Below, piece by piece: positions 8,099 through 17,403 of a stretch of 64,000 nucleotides of DNA; within the stretch, counting starts at the first letter, position 1; the number at the start of each line of letters is the position of its first letter. Made by a program: the position numbers and the translations under genes. Source of the DNA: Leptospira brenneri (GTDB lineage Bacteria; Spirochaetota; Leptospiria; Leptospirales; Leptospiraceae); assembly GCF_002812125.1 (NCBI RefSeq), contig NZ_NPDQ01000003.1:1-64000 (forward strand). Direction: 5' to 3'. The notes beneath the pieces are model-generated. The model ran no database searches, was not told the DNA's origin, and saw only the letters and a program-made list of their open reading frames with translations.

Positions 8099-9061
8099 TT
8101 ATGGAACCGGCGCTGGTTCAATCGAAGTTTCTTCTGCTTTGGGTGCACTACCACCTAACTGATTCAAGTTGGGGAGATCCACTTTAGGAGAAGAAAAGGT
8201 TCCACGAATCGGGATACAAGTTTTCCCTCCTTCTTGGGGAAGAAGTGCAACCATACCGACTAGATCTTGGCGCTCTTGGGCAAACTTTTCCGTAAGAGTA
8301 AAACATACTTTTAAATCCAATTGTGAAAAAGACAAGGTATCCGAAAGACGAACCACACCTTGGAATTGGAATTTTGCTAGAGAAGATTCTAAGCTACCTC
8401 TTTCCACGAGTAACTTTCCAGAACGAATTTTAAAAACAAGATTTGCCTTGCGAATGTCAGTTCCTTTCAAACTTCCGAGAAAGGGAATCTCTGCAGATTC
8501 TTTGATTTTACCACCAGAAAGGTCAATCTCCCCTTCTCCATTCCACTTGGTAATTTTATCATCAAGAGGAGCAATGCGAAGCGGAAGGTCCAAGGTTTGT
8601 GCACTAAAAACCCACTCACTTCCCTCAAAATTAAAATACCCAATATTGGCATCTCCGTCTAGTCTCGATTGAAGGAGTCCCAAAAGTGAAATACCCAAAC
8701 TAACTTCTTCTGCTTTAATGGAAGTTCCCGTTGGAAAACTCGCAACAAAACTATCAAAGGACTTCCTTCCCATCATAGGAAAATGGATTTCTTTAGCATC
8801 CATAAAGATCCCGGTTTCTTTCCCAGTTTTGATTAGGATGGATCGAACAATTTCATTGAGTGGAAATATAAAAAGAGTAAAAATAAAAAAAGAAACAACG
8901 GCAATGGCCACGAGGGTAAAAACTTGTTTGCGACTTACTTTTGAATGTTCTTCATCTCCATCCTCGTCAAACAACTCCCCATCATCCTCCAAAAGACTTT
9001 CTTGAATCTCTTGGTCTTCTTCCGTCAAAAAATCTTCTTCCAATTCATTTTCTTTTGGCAT
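8099..9061 (-). CDS. gspN: Type II secretion system protein GspN
   Basis: The 320-residue protein begins with a very acidic cytoplasmic stretch of about 40 residues, then one membrane helix (VFTLVAIAVVSFFIFTLFIF, about 47-66), then a periplasmic beta-rich domain of the T2SSN kind (LGISLLGLLQSRLDGDANIGY and later repeats of short strands). It ends in a proline- and glutamate-rich tail. GspN is an optional inner-membrane part whose role is not well defined. It is the last gene of the operon and begins one base after gspM stops. The acidic N-terminus is longer than in textbook GspN proteins. Assigned from position plus the overall layout; the sequence is weakly conserved. Confidence 0.75.
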   Translation of the reverse strand: MPKENELEEDFLTEEDQEIQESLLEDDGELFDEDGDEEHSKVSRKQVFTLVAIAVVSFFIFTLFIFPLNEIVRSILIKTGKETGIFMDAKEIHFPMMGRKSFDSFVASFPTGTSIKAEEVSLGISLLGLLQSRLDGDANIGYFNFEGSEWVFSAQTLDLPLRIAPLDDKITKWNGEGEIDLSGGKIKESAEIPFLGSLKGTDIRKANLVFKIRSGKLLVERGSLESSLAKFQFQGVVRLSDTLSFSQLDLKVCFTLTEKFAQERQDLVGMVALLPQEGGKTCIPIRGTFSSPKVDLPNLNQLGGSAPKAEETSIEPAPVP

Positions 9062-9062
9062 T

Positions 9063-9587
9063 TTATTTCCCTTTCGACAAACGACTGTAGGATGAAACTT
9101 TTAAGTTCACATCGTAGATTTCTTTTTCAGCAAATGGTTTTCGAAAACTAAGTAAGTCCACTTTGGCTTGGATTTGTTTGTTTTTTTCGATATCGTAAAC
9201 TAGTTTAATGATATCTTGTAAAAGAACTGAACGAAAGGAAACATCAATCGTAATTTTATTATAATCCTTTTGGATGACGTTACTTGTGTCCTTCATGGTT
9301 TGGACTTTGTCTTTGAGATTGTAACGAACCAGAATTTGATCCAGTTTCGAATACATAACACTAACATCTTCTTCACTTCCACCAGACTGTAATCCACGTA
9401 GATAATTGTACTCTCGGATCACTCGGTCGAGTTCACTTGCTTGTGATCTAGTTTCAAAAATTTCTTCGGTAAGACTATTTCTTAAATCAGAAAAAAGAGT
9501 GATGACTGTATAAATTCCAAGGAGAGCCACGAAACTAATGAGGCCAGTAACTAAAAGGCGTTCTCTATCATTGAGCCGATCAAACAT
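9063..9587 (-). CDS. gspM: Type II secretion system protein GspM
   Basis: This is a 174-residue bitopic inner-membrane protein. A short cytoplasmic start (MFDRLNDRERLLV) leads into one membrane helix (TGLISFVALLGIYTVITLF, about 15-33). A coiled-coil-like segment rich in E, R and L follows, then a small ferredoxin-like periplasmic domain. That is the GspM layout; GspM binds GspL and stabilises the platform. Its start codon overlaps the last base of the gspL stop codon, so the two are coupled. The call rests on layout and position, as the sequence itself is divergent. Confidence 0.8.
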   Translation of the reverse strand: MFDRLNDRERLLVTGLISFVALLGIYTVITLFSDLRNSLTEEIFETRSQASELDRVIREYNYLRGLQSGGSEEDVSVMYSKLDQILVRYNLKDKVQTMKDTSNVIQKDYNKITIDVSFRSVLLQDIIKLVYDIEKNKQIQAKVDLLSFRKPFAEKEIYDVNLKVSSYSRLSKGK

Positions 9588-11209
9588 TATGGTTCATCCT
9601 TCGGAGTCACAATATCCATTTTGATTTTAAAACTGACTTTAAATTTATTTACACCCGTAATCAGTCTTTTGTTTTGAATTTGAATGTTGGTAAATTTTTC
9701 AGATTTTTCTAAAGCAGATTGAATGGTTCCAATCTCCCCAAATTCATTGACCCTTCCATAAATTTGGATTTCCTTTTCTTCAAAATTAAACTGATCTAAA
9801 ATAAAAGGTAAAACCTCTGGAGAAGGAAACTGTTCTGTGGCTTCATTGAGAACATCCAAAACACTTTCTTGGGAAAGGAAAAGACGGTAAATTTCTGTTT
9901 TCTTTCGTTCTGCTTTTAGTTTTTTACTGGCTTCTGCAAGTGGGTCTTCTTCTTCCCCAAGTTCGCCACCAATGCCATTTTTATACTTCTCAATTAACAC
10001 TCGTTTGTTTGCAGATATTTTACGTTTATCTAAAATAATTCCAATCACAAATACCCCAAACAAAAGCACCAAAGAGATACTAACCAAAATTAAATGGGGT
10101 TTAAAGGCAGCTAATTTAAACCGATTGGTATGAATTCTTTTAGCAAACCCCGTTTCCAGGAAGTTCACACGATTACGCGATTCAAAATGAGTTCCTGTAG
10201 CAACTGCTGTCACAAAACTTGGATCGGCTATCCCTAAAAATTCATACCGCCCTGTTTTGATTCCTAGTTTTTCCTCTAAATAAGCGGTAAGCCCTGGGTA
10301 TAAACTCGCCCCCCCGGACAAAAGAATTAGGCTCGGCCTTTCTGTTTCAGGAAGTGAGAAGATACTATTTTCTACTTCATGGATGAGTTGGTCTAGTTTT
10401 GCCAAAATGAATTTACGAAGAGACTTCCATTGAGTTCCGTTAATATGAAATTTTGAGAGAAAACTTGTTTCTTCCGATTTTTCGATATTATCAAAAAGAA
10501 ATCCCACTGGAAGTGATTCCTTTAAAACCCGAGCGTCTTCTAATTCTATTTTAAGTAAGTTAGAAATTTCCAGACTTACATCTTCACCACCAATATAAAT
10601 TTGGCGAGTATGACGAAGTTTTCCTTCAAAAAGAACATTTAATATGCTATAACGACCACCCAGATCTAGTTGCAAGATGGTTTGGTCAGTCACAAGCAAT
10701 GGATAGTTTTTTGTGACTAAAGAGGAAAGAGCAAAAGAATCCAGAGACAAACAAGATAAGGAAAGGTCACCTTTCGCAAACGGTTTTAAAGCTCTGAGAA
10801 GTTCGGAATGGTGGACATTAAAGGAAATCACTTCGGAGTTTTCTTTATTGGATCTCCAAGTTTTTCCGATGACTTCTAATTCCTCCATGGGGTAAGGAAC
10901 CAGATTTTCCACTTCAAAGGGTAGAACTTCCTGGATCGCTTTTTCCGAAACGAGAGGAACTGTTAGGTCACGAACAAAAAGATTATGAATCCCTAAGTTT
11001 AATAGAAACCTGTTTTCTTCAGGGAAAAAACTTTGAATGAAACGGATGATATTGTATTCGAAGGGATCTCCTTCCGATTCATCCAGTTCCACAACAGGAA
11101 GGCTTTCTGTCCGAAGGATCACAACTTTCCCAAGCACCTTTTTAAAAAGGACTCCTTTTAGAAATGTTGAACCGTAATCGATTGCTAGGTATTGGTCAAA
11201 TGATAACAT
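9587..11209 (-). CDS. gspL: Type II secretion system protein GspL
   Basis: The 540-residue protein has an N-terminal actin-like cytoplasmic domain of the PilM kind. Its phosphate-1 motif is YLAIDYGSTFLKGVLF (8-23), with LQLDLGGRYS and the adenosine-side LILLSGGASLYPGL further on. One membrane helix follows (LILVSISLVLLFGVFVIGII, about 372-391), then a periplasmic ferredoxin-like domain of the PilN kind. This joined form is typical of GspL, which links the GspE ATPase to the inner-membrane platform. It is followed without a gap by gspM. Type IV pilus systems keep the two halves as separate genes, so the fusion helps the assignment. Confidence 0.9.
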   Translation of the reverse strand: MLSFDQYLAIDYGSTFLKGVLFKKVLGKVVILRTESLPVVELDESEGDPFEYNIIRFIQSFFPEENRFLLNLGIHNLFVRDLTVPLVSEKAIQEVLPFEVENLVPYPMEELEVIGKTWRSNKENSEVISFNVHHSELLRALKPFAKGDLSLSCLSLDSFALSSLVTKNYPLLVTDQTILQLDLGGRYSILNVLFEGKLRHTRQIYIGGEDVSLEISNLLKIELEDARVLKESLPVGFLFDNIEKSEETSFLSKFHINGTQWKSLRKFILAKLDQLIHEVENSIFSLPETERPSLILLSGGASLYPGLTAYLEEKLGIKTGRYEFLGIADPSFVTAVATGTHFESRNRVNFLETGFAKRIHTNRFKLAAFKPHLILVSISLVLLFGVFVIGIILDKRKISANKRVLIEKYKNGIGGELGEEEDPLAEASKKLKAERKKTEIYRLFLSQESVLDVLNEATEQFPSPEVLPFILDQFNFEEKEIQIYGRVNEFGEIGTIQSALEKSEKFTNIQIQNKRLITGVNKFKVSFKIKMDIVTPKDEP

Positions 11210-11211
11210 AA

Positions 11212-12312
11212 TTAATCTTCAGTATAGTATAACATTTGGTTGTTGGTAAGGTCAAAAAGACCAGACACCTTTCGAACCACTTTATCCTTTATAATCCCAA
11301 CCCCTGTGATTTTATAAACTTCGCCTTTGGTTTTGATTCGCCCACCCGAGACGTCCGTTCCCTCACCCGCAAGTTCTTTATACAGAGTGAGCTCCCCCGT
11401 TGTTTTCACTTGGAATTCTGGTTCGGTCTCCAGATCTTTCAATTCTTTAATATAGCCTCCTTTCTGCAACTTGAGTTTCAAAATTTTCATGGCGGCTTGT
11501 TTGGTCATAAAGTCAGAAAGGGAGATAAGGACAAAATACGGTGCCGTATTGATATTGATCCGATCATCATAAGAATCACCCGCAGGCAAATAAGCGGTCA
11601 CATTATTGGAGAGCACATAATCTTTATCGGAACGAAGGGCTCTTTCCTCCTCCGTCATAAAGTCCTTGGAATTATTTTTGTCATAGTCTTTGGGTTTTAA
11701 GCTTTCATACACCACAGACCGATCAAATCCTTTAACATTCAGTAACTCAGAAAGGGAATAAAATGGGGCATTTTTGATTTTTCTTGGCGGAGTGAGCCTA
11801 TTGTAGTAGTACTGTTCGGCGCCACCCCCCGTTTCTTGGTGGTTTTCATCAATCCAGTCCAAAATGGGTGAAATCATTTCTCGTTTTAACCCAAATTGGT
11901 AAAAAAGCCGGGTCACCATTTCGATGGTTCTTTGATTGGGTTGGTCGTCGTAAATTTTTATCAGTGAGTTGATATTGATTTTTCCGTCTTCAGGACTCAT
12001 TGTATAATAAATGACTCCACCCCCAAGAGGGATCGGAGGGGGATCCATTGCAAGACCTGATTGGTACAAAACTTCTTCCGGAATTTTTTTGAGTGCTCCC
12101 ACTGCTCCCATAAACCCCGCTTTGGCGAGCATATGAGCTCTAAACCCGTCTGCCTGAGACCGGGCCACACGATACTCCGTCGCCGCATCCTCAAAGAATT
12201 TAGATGCAGTGAACATAGAAGCAGTACCAATGGCCATCACAAGGAGATAGACCATAAACCCCTTCTTTGTTTTTTTATTTGAAGAGGATAACAGGATGCG
12301 CAAGCGATTCAT
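11212..12312 (-). CDS. gspK: Type II secretion minor pseudopilin GspK
   Basis: The pseudopilin signal is NKKTKKG followed by FMVYLLVMAIGTASMFTA. The residue at +5 after the cleaved glycine is leucine rather than glutamate, which is a known trait of GspK. The large globular domain contains the helix-hairpin-helix-like region usual for GspK (KININSLIKI and ININTAPYFVLISL). GspK caps the pseudopilus tip with GspI and GspJ. The frame is open to 12417, inside gspJ, but the leader starting at the ATG at 12310-12312 gives a normal-length prepeptide; an ATG at 12325-12327 is nearly as good. It overlaps gspJ by about 38 bases. Confidence 0.88.
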   Translation of the reverse strand: MNRLRILLSSSNKKTKKGFMVYLLVMAIGTASMFTASKFFEDAATEYRVARSQADGFRAHMLAKAGFMGAVGALKKIPEEVLYQSGLAMDPPPIPLGGGVIYYTMSPEDGKININSLIKIYDDQPNQRTIEMVTRLFYQFGLKREMISPILDWIDENHQETGGGAEQYYYNRLTPPRKIKNAPFYSLSELLNVKGFDRSVVYESLKPKDYDKNNSKDFMTEEERALRSDKDYVLSNNVTAYLPAGDSYDDRININTAPYFVLISLSDFMTKQAAMKILKLKLQKGGYIKELKDLETEPEFQVKTTGELTLYKELAGEGTDVSGGRIKTKGEVYKITGVGIIKDKVVRKVSGLFDLTNNQMLYYTED

Positions 12313-12919
12313 ATTTAACAAATGCATTCCCCACAAGTGATATAATTTCAAATCGAATGAGTCTTGGAATTTTTTTGGCAGTTCGGGAATTCCAATCATC
12401 AACCCATTTATCACCACGTTCTGAAAATTTCATTTGAAAACTTTTTACATTTTCAAGTAATATATGTTCGACGCCGCCTTGAGTGGGAAAGTTATCAATC
12501 ATTTCATCTTCTCTGCGAATGAGATAAGACAATCCTTCCATTTTTGGATTTGGCATTTTTCGTAAATAAAAAGAAACTTCTCTTACAGAAGCCTGTCCCT
12601 CTTCTTCTGAATTGGGATTGGACGTAGCAAACACAATCCGGTCATTTCGTCCGCCAGTCACACCTTCTTGTTTACCAACAAATAAAATTCGTTTTTGGTT
12701 ATCGATATAGTATGTCCGAGTGAGCGTTCCTCTGATGTTTTCCATCGCATAAAGTATATCTTTTCTGTTTGCACCTTTATTTGAAGCGCCCTTTTTAGAA
12801 ATTTTATTTGCAGTATAAAATACAGAAAAGATCCCTGTGAAGATCACTGCCATAATCATCACGACGATGGAAATTTCCACCAAGGTAAATCCTTGTCGAT
12901 TCCGTCGCCTGGAAAACAT
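12275..12919 (-). CDS. gspJ: Type II secretion minor pseudopilin GspJ
   Basis: This is a 214-residue prepilin-like protein. A short basic leader ends in RNRQG and is cut before FTLVEISIVVMIMAVIFTG, with the required glutamate at +5. The globular part has the beta-sheet pattern of GspJ. GspJ forms the pseudopilus tip complex with GspI and GspK. Its first base overlaps the last base of gspI, and its end overlaps the start of gspK, so the three tip genes are translationally coupled. GspJ and GspH are hard to separate by sequence alone; the gene order supports J here. Confidence 0.85.
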   Translation of the reverse strand: MFSRRRNRQGFTLVEISIVVMIMAVIFTGIFSVFYTANKISKKGASNKGANRKDILYAMENIRGTLTRTYYIDNQKRILFVGKQEGVTGGRNDRIVFATSNPNSEEEGQASVREVSFYLRKMPNPKMEGLSYLIRREDEMIDNFPTQGGVEHILLENVKSFQMKFSERGDKWVDDWNSRTAKKIPRLIRFEIISLVGNAFVKYESLAHPVILFK

Positions 12920-13473
12920 CAGTATTTTGTGCTCCTAAATGTTTCTACACTATAAGTTTCTTTTTTGTTTCCATCCATATAAAAAATAGAAACCTTCACT
13001 CTGAAAACCTTTAAAACCCCTCCAGTTTCAAAACTTTTTTTCTGACCCCTTTTCTTCATAAGATCACTAAAACCCACATCCTTGTCACCTAACATATCTT
13101 TTGGTGCTTTATTACGAAGGGCTTCCGCATTGGGCCCACCGGCAAGTTTGAGTAAATCCATTTCTTCTTCTTTGATTTCTGTTTCGAAGGTGTATCCAGG
13201 AAAGGCATCAATGGATCCGCGTGAAGTATCTGTTTGCATGGTGGTGGATGAGTCCACTTGTGCCATTTTGATTTTTGCTAAATGCACTGCATTCGCAAGT
13301 AATACCGCTTTTTTCTGATAAGAAATTCCTTCGGCAATGAGTGAATAAGTATAAGTCATCACCATCGCAGCCATAGCCATGGCGATCGTAACTTCAAAAA
13401 GAGTGAAGGCCTTGCGCAGGTGATTACTTAGGTTGGGTTTTTGCATTGGAATCCACCTGTTCATCCCTTTCAT
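12919..13473 (-). CDS. gspI: Type II secretion minor pseudopilin GspI
   Basis: The 184-residue protein carries a class III signal: a basic leader ending HLRKA, then FTLFEVTIAMAMAAMVMTY with glutamate at +5. The residue before the cut is alanine (codon GCC) where glycine is almost always found, so processing by the prepilin peptidase may be slow. The globular domain is small, as in GspI. GspI is the core of the tip complex. It overlaps gspH at its start and gspJ at its end. No prepilin peptidase gene lies in the window. Confidence 0.85.
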   Translation of the reverse strand: MKGMNRWIPMQKPNLSNHLRKAFTLFEVTIAMAMAAMVMTYTYSLIAEGISYQKKAVLLANAVHLAKIKMAQVDSSTTMQTDTSRGSIDAFPGYTFETEIKEEEMDLLKLAGGPNAEALRNKAPKDMLGDKDVGFSDLMKKRGQKKSFETGGVLKVFRVKVSIFYMDGNKKETYSVETFRSTKY

Positions 13474-14056
13474 CTAGTCCATAAGATACTTTTTGGATAG
13501 GACCTGTTTCTGGTTCAGGGAAGTATTCTGTTTTATGAATTTTTACCTTCCCACCATAACGGTAAATTTGAATCGTTCGTTTGATTTCCGTATCAGAGCC
13601 AACGTATAACAATAAATCTGTTGTGGTCCCTTGTGGGGTAAAAACAATTCGAATTTTTCCCTCTGTTTTCGGCTTCCCACCTAAGTCTCGTACGCTGACA
13701 ATTTTTGAATAAAATGGAAGAGTCACTTTCTTTAAAATTGCCTCTTCTTCCAGCCCACCTTCTTCTCTTTTTAGGAGAAAAAACTCATATTCCCTTTTTT
13801 CGAAATCATACTGAAAAAGAACAGCTTGGTTGGTGAGTTGGGCTTTGTTGTATCCGAATTTAAAAGATTCCTGTAACTTAACAGCGATGTCTTCAGTGGA
13901 TGGAATGATGAGGTTACGGAGAGTTCCTCCAACAATCACCATGATCAAACCCAGAATGGAAATCACTACGGCGATCTCAATCAAAGTGAGACCGTCGCGT
14001 AACCTCCGCTTGGTTTTCAAACCCGGTTTTTTATCGGAACGCGGCCGGGTAATCAT
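13424..14056 (-). CDS. gspH: Type II secretion minor pseudopilin GspH
   Basis: The pseudopilin signal is KRRLRDG followed by LTLIEIAVVISILGLIMVIVG, with glutamate at +5 and leucine at +1. The globular domain (about 140 residues) has the GspH/FimT strand pattern (GKIRIVFTPQGTTTDLLLYV). I start the gene at the ATG at 14054-14056, which gives 210 residues and a 26-base overlap with gspG; an in-frame start at 14116 would add 20 basic residues that no pseudopilin needs. The very basic stretch MITRPRSDKKPGLKTKRRLRDG is a long leader for this class. It overlaps gspI by 50 bases. Confidence 0.85.
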   Translation of the reverse strand: MITRPRSDKKPGLKTKRRLRDGLTLIEIAVVISILGLIMVIVGGTLRNLIIPSTEDIAVKLQESFKFGYNKAQLTNQAVLFQYDFEKREYEFFLLKREEGGLEEEAILKKVTLPFYSKIVSVRDLGGKPKTEGKIRIVFTPQGTTTDLLLYVGSDTEIKRTIQIYRYGGKVKIHKTEYFPEPETGPIQKVSYGLDERDEQVDSNAKTQPK

Positions 14057-14492
14057 CCGGGGAAAGAATATTAAAATCTTTATTTTTTCCTTCTCCACCT
14101 TCTTTTTTATCTTCACCTAAGGTAAGAATTTGAGGAACAGATCCTTCAAACTTTAACACATATGGTGTTTTCCAAGGATCTTTTAAAACAGCTTTTTCGC
14201 GAACTATCGGTTCATAGTCGTCACCAATTTTATCATCGTCTGGTTTTTCGATTAACGCCTGTAAACCTTGTTCTTCAGAAGGGTATTTATCATAAACTTC
14301 TAAATAACGTTCGAGTGCTGTTTTGAGAACTGCGCTATCATTTTTTAGCTTCAGTTTTTTTTCACCTTCACCCCGGTTTCCGATACTGGAGTAAAGAATT
14401 GCCATGAGTGAACCTAAAATAAGCATTACCACGGTAATCTCAATTAGGGTAAGTCCCTCACGAATCTTTCTTTGTTTCCCTTTAGTTTTCAT
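14031..14492 (-). CDS. gspG: Type II secretion major pseudopilin GspG
   Basis: The 153-residue protein has leader MKTKGKQRKIREG, cut before LTLIEITVVMLILGSLMAILY (glutamate at +5). The GspG body follows: the YLEVYDKYPSEEQGLQAL segment and the PWKTPYVLK turn are family hallmarks. The end (SPDDYP) resembles the calcium-site region of other GspG proteins. GspG polymerises into the pseudopilus that pushes substrates through the secretin. The gene starts five bases after gspF stops and overlaps gspH at its end. Confident. Confidence 0.93.
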   Translation of the reverse strand: MKTKGKQRKIREGLTLIEITVVMLILGSLMAILYSSIGNRGEGEKKLKLKNDSAVLKTALERYLEVYDKYPSEEQGLQALIEKPDDDKIGDDYEPIVREKAVLKDPWKTPYVLKFEGSVPQILTLGEDKKEGGEGKNKDFNILSPDDYPAAFR

Positions 14493-14497
14493 ATACT

Positions 14498-15724
14498 CTA
14501 CATCCCCTGGATTTCTTGCGTTAGTTTGTACATTGGCGTCATAATTGCCGCCATAATCGTAAAAATAATTCCACCCATTACAATGATCATCATTGGTTCT
14601 AATGATTGGGTCAAAGATTTTATTGCTGTGTCCACCTCGGATTCATAGATTTCCGAGAGTTTATTCATCATTTCGGGGACTTTATCAGAGGCTTCTCCCG
14701 CACTGAGCATCCCAAGAACCATCTGAGGAAGAACTTGTGATCCTTGTAAGGAATCAGAAAGTTTTCCCCCTTCTTTGATTTTGACTATGGCTGCTTCAAT
14801 TTCTTCCTTAAAAACGGTATGACCCACAACATCCGAAACAATATTCAAAGAAACTATGAGTGGAACCCGGTTCAAAAGTAGGATTGATAAATTTCTAGCA
14901 AAATTAGAAACCAAAATCTTACGAAGTAAGGTGCCGATGACTGGCAATCGCAAGAGAAACTTATCCCAAGTTTTTTTCCCTTCCCCAGAACTTTTCCATT
15001 TTAAAAATCCAAGAAACCCACCAGCAATGGCTCCTAAAATAAAAAACCAATAGTTTGTCAGAACATACGATAAAAAAATCACACTTCTGGTCAGGAGTGG
15101 AAGTTTGGCATCAAAGGAAGCAAACAACTGTTCAATTTGAGGAATCACCACAACAAGTAAAAATATGGACACCCCAAGGGAAAGTAACCCCATAATCATG
15201 GGATAAATCATCGCTACTTGCACTTTAGATTTTAATTCAGAAGACTTTTCCTCAAGCTCCGCCAAACGGTGTAAGGTGTTTTCGTAATTGCCTGTAGACT
15301 CGCCCACAGAAATCAAACTTGGATACTGATCAGGAAAAACGGTTTTGTGTTTTTTCATGGACTCGGAAAGGCTCATCCCCTCCGTAATGTCTGCCCGCAT
15401 CTCAATCAAAACTTTTTTAAAGTAAATATTCTCTACCTGATCAATGATAGAAAGTAAACATTTATCAAGGGGAATTCCGGCACCAAGAAGTGTTCCTAGT
15501 TGTTTACAAAATAAACCTACTTCTTTTCTGGGAATTCTATATAATAACTTAGATAAAAAAGGAAAAAGTTCTCTCTCTTCTTTTTCACGGTCTTCATGGA
15601 TCGACCGAACATAAAGACCCTTCGCCTTTAATTTGTTACGTGCCGCCTGAAGATTTGGGGCATCAATGATGTTTTTTTCCTCTTTGCCCTTTCGGTTGAA
15701 TGCAACGTACGTATAGAGTGGCAT
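14498..15724 (-). CDS. gspF: Type II secretion inner-membrane platform protein GspF
   Basis: The 408-residue protein has the two repeated T2SSF domains. The first (about 70-195) contains KEVGLFCKQLGTLLGAGIPL and ends in a membrane helix near 170-200. The second (about 270-395) contains NFARNLSILLLNRVPL and ends in IIVMGGIIFTIMAAIMTPMY. The N-terminus MPLYTYVAFNRKGKE is classic for the family. GspF is the polytopic centre of the platform that the GspE motor turns or shifts. It lies two bases after gspE and five before gspG. Confidence 0.95.
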   Translation of the reverse strand: MPLYTYVAFNRKGKEEKNIIDAPNLQAARNKLKAKGLYVRSIHEDREKEERELFPFLSKLLYRIPRKEVGLFCKQLGTLLGAGIPLDKCLLSIIDQVENIYFKKVLIEMRADITEGMSLSESMKKHKTVFPDQYPSLISVGESTGNYENTLHRLAELEEKSSELKSKVQVAMIYPMIMGLLSLGVSIFLLVVVIPQIEQLFASFDAKLPLLTRSVIFLSYVLTNYWFFILGAIAGGFLGFLKWKSSGEGKKTWDKFLLRLPVIGTLLRKILVSNFARNLSILLLNRVPLIVSLNIVSDVVGHTVFKEEIEAAIVKIKEGGKLSDSLQGSQVLPQMVLGMLSAGEASDKVPEMMNKLSEIYESEVDTAIKSLTQSLEPMMIIVMGGIIFTIMAAIMTPMYKLTQEIQGM

Positions 15725-15726
15725 AA

Positions 15727-17403
15727 CTACGATACCCGAAGGACTTCTTCTGGAGTTGTCACACCTTCAATCACCTTGTATTTGCCGTAATCTTGGAGAG
15801 TCGAAAGTCCGTTTTTCACAGCAAGTTCTTTGATCCTATTGGCATCAGCACCTTGTAAAATGGCACGTTTGATTTCATCATTCATGGTGAGAAGTTCATA
15901 CAAACCAGTACGACCTTTATATCCAGAATTTAGACAGGAAGAACAACCTTTCCCACGATACAAAACTCCATTTTTTAATTCTTTTCTTTGGATTCCGAGG
16001 CCCGCCAAATCTTTATCCGTAGGTTTATAAGAAGTTTTACAATCCTTACAAATCACACGGACAAGCCTTTGTGCCATAAATCCAAGTACAGAACTTGTGA
16101 TGAGATAAGGTTCGATTCCCATATCCACAAGCCTTGTCACAGCAGAAGAGGCATCATTCGTATGCAGAGTCGAAAACACTAAGTGACCCGTAAGGGAGGC
16201 TTGGATCGCAATCCTTGCTGTTTCCTCATCACGGATCTCCCCCACCATCACCACATCCGGATCTTGACGAAGGATGGAACGTAAACCCGCCGCAAACGTT
16301 AGGCCGATTTTTTCATTCATTTGCATTTGCGAAATTCCATCCATTTGGTATTCCACTGGATCTTCGCAAGTGATGATGTTTCGTTCTTCTGTATTGATTT
16401 CGGAAAGTGCAGAATAAAGCGTCGTTGATTTACCAGATCCCGTGGGACCTGTGACTAAAATAATTCCATAGGGTTTATAAATTAAATTTTTAAAGTCACC
16501 TAAGATCTCTTTATTAAATCCCATGGTTTCGATGGAATACTTTTGGTCTGTTTTGTTTAGGATACGCATTACGATCCGTTCCCCAAATTGACAAGGAATG
16601 ATCGATACCCGAACGTCCACATCTTTCCCAGCTAACCGAAGTTTAATCCTTCCATCTTGCGGCAAACGGTTTTCCGCAATGTTCAAATTCGACATGATTT
16701 TGATACGAGTCGAAATTCCCGCTAGATACGATTTAGGAGGGCTTAATACTTTTTGCAAAACCCCATCCACCCGGTAACGCACCACTACTGATTTTTCAAA
16801 GGGTTCCACGTGGATATCGGAAGCTCTTTCGGAAACAGCCTGCGATAAAATGACGTTTACCATCTTGATGATAGGAGCTTCATTGGATAGATCCAAAGCA
16901 TCCGATTCGAAAGCATCGGAGAGATCGCCGAAACTACCATCCATCTCATCCATCATCTCTTTGGCTTCGGCAGTAGTTTTGTCGAACTGAGAATGGATGA
17001 TTCTCATGATTTCGTTTTCTGTGGCCAGAACGAACTGAATTTCGTATCCTTTTAAGAAGGATCGCATATCATCCATAGGATGGAGGTCTGTAGGGTCAGA
17101 AGTAGCAACGACTACTTTTTTACCTTTTACAGATACAGGAACAATTTTAGACCTTTGGACAAGCTTTAAGGGAATCTTTCCAAAAACTTCGTCATTAGCG
17201 GCGAACTCAAGTTTATCGATAAACTCCATACGATGGAGTTTTGCTAATGCCTTTAAAATATCGGATTCAGAAGCGAGACCTTTTTTTTGGATGATATGAG
17301 TGATCGGAAGATTGGTTTTTTCCTGTTGTTTGGAAATATCTTCTAGATCCTTTACTGTCAGGATCCCATCTTCTAGTAGAATTTGACCTAAACTCTTTCT
17401 CAT
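15727..17403 (-). CDS. gspE: Type II secretion ATPase GspE
   Basis: This 558-residue hexameric motor powers pseudopilus assembly. An N-terminal GspE/PilB domain (1-130) is followed by the ATPase core. That core shows Walker [10 protein letters not shown] (319-327), an Asp box CEDPVEYQ (346-353), Walker [19 protein letters not shown] (378-395) and a His box [13 protein letters not shown] (406-418). Four cysteines at about 452, 455, 487 and 490 form the zinc knuckle typical of GspE/PilB. All motor residues are intact. The gene overlaps the end of gspD by four bases and precedes gspF by two. Confidence 0.97.
   Translation of the reverse strand: MRKSLGQILLEDGILTVKDLEDISKQQEKTNLPITHIIQKKGLASESDILKALAKLHRMEFIDKLEFAANDEVFGKIPLKLVQRSKIVPVSVKGKKVVVATSDPTDLHPMDDMRSFLKGYEIQFVLATENEIMRIIHSQFDKTTAEAKEMMDEMDGSFGDLSDAFESDALDLSNEAPIIKMVNVILSQAVSERASDIHVEPFEKSVVVRYRVDGVLQKVLSPPKSYLAGISTRIKIMSNLNIAENRLPQDGRIKLRLAGKDVDVRVSIIPCQFGERIVMRILNKTDQKYSIETMGFNKEILGDFKNLIYKPYGIILVTGPTGSGKSTTLYSALSEINTEERNIITCEDPVEYQMDGISQMQMNEKIGLTFAAGLRSILRQDPDVVMVGEIRDEETARIAIQASLTGHLVFSTLHTNDASSAVTRLVDMGIEPYLITSSVLGFMAQRLVRVICKDCKTSYKPTDKDLAGLGIQRKELKNGVLYRGKGCSSCLNSGYKGRTGLYELLTMNDEIKRAILQGADANRIKELAVKNGLSTLQDYGKYKVIEGVTTPEEVLRVS

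Noticed and set aside
14057..14116. Longer start of gspH
   Set aside because: It adds 20 lysine-rich residues that overlap gspG and gives an overlong leader for a pseudopilin.
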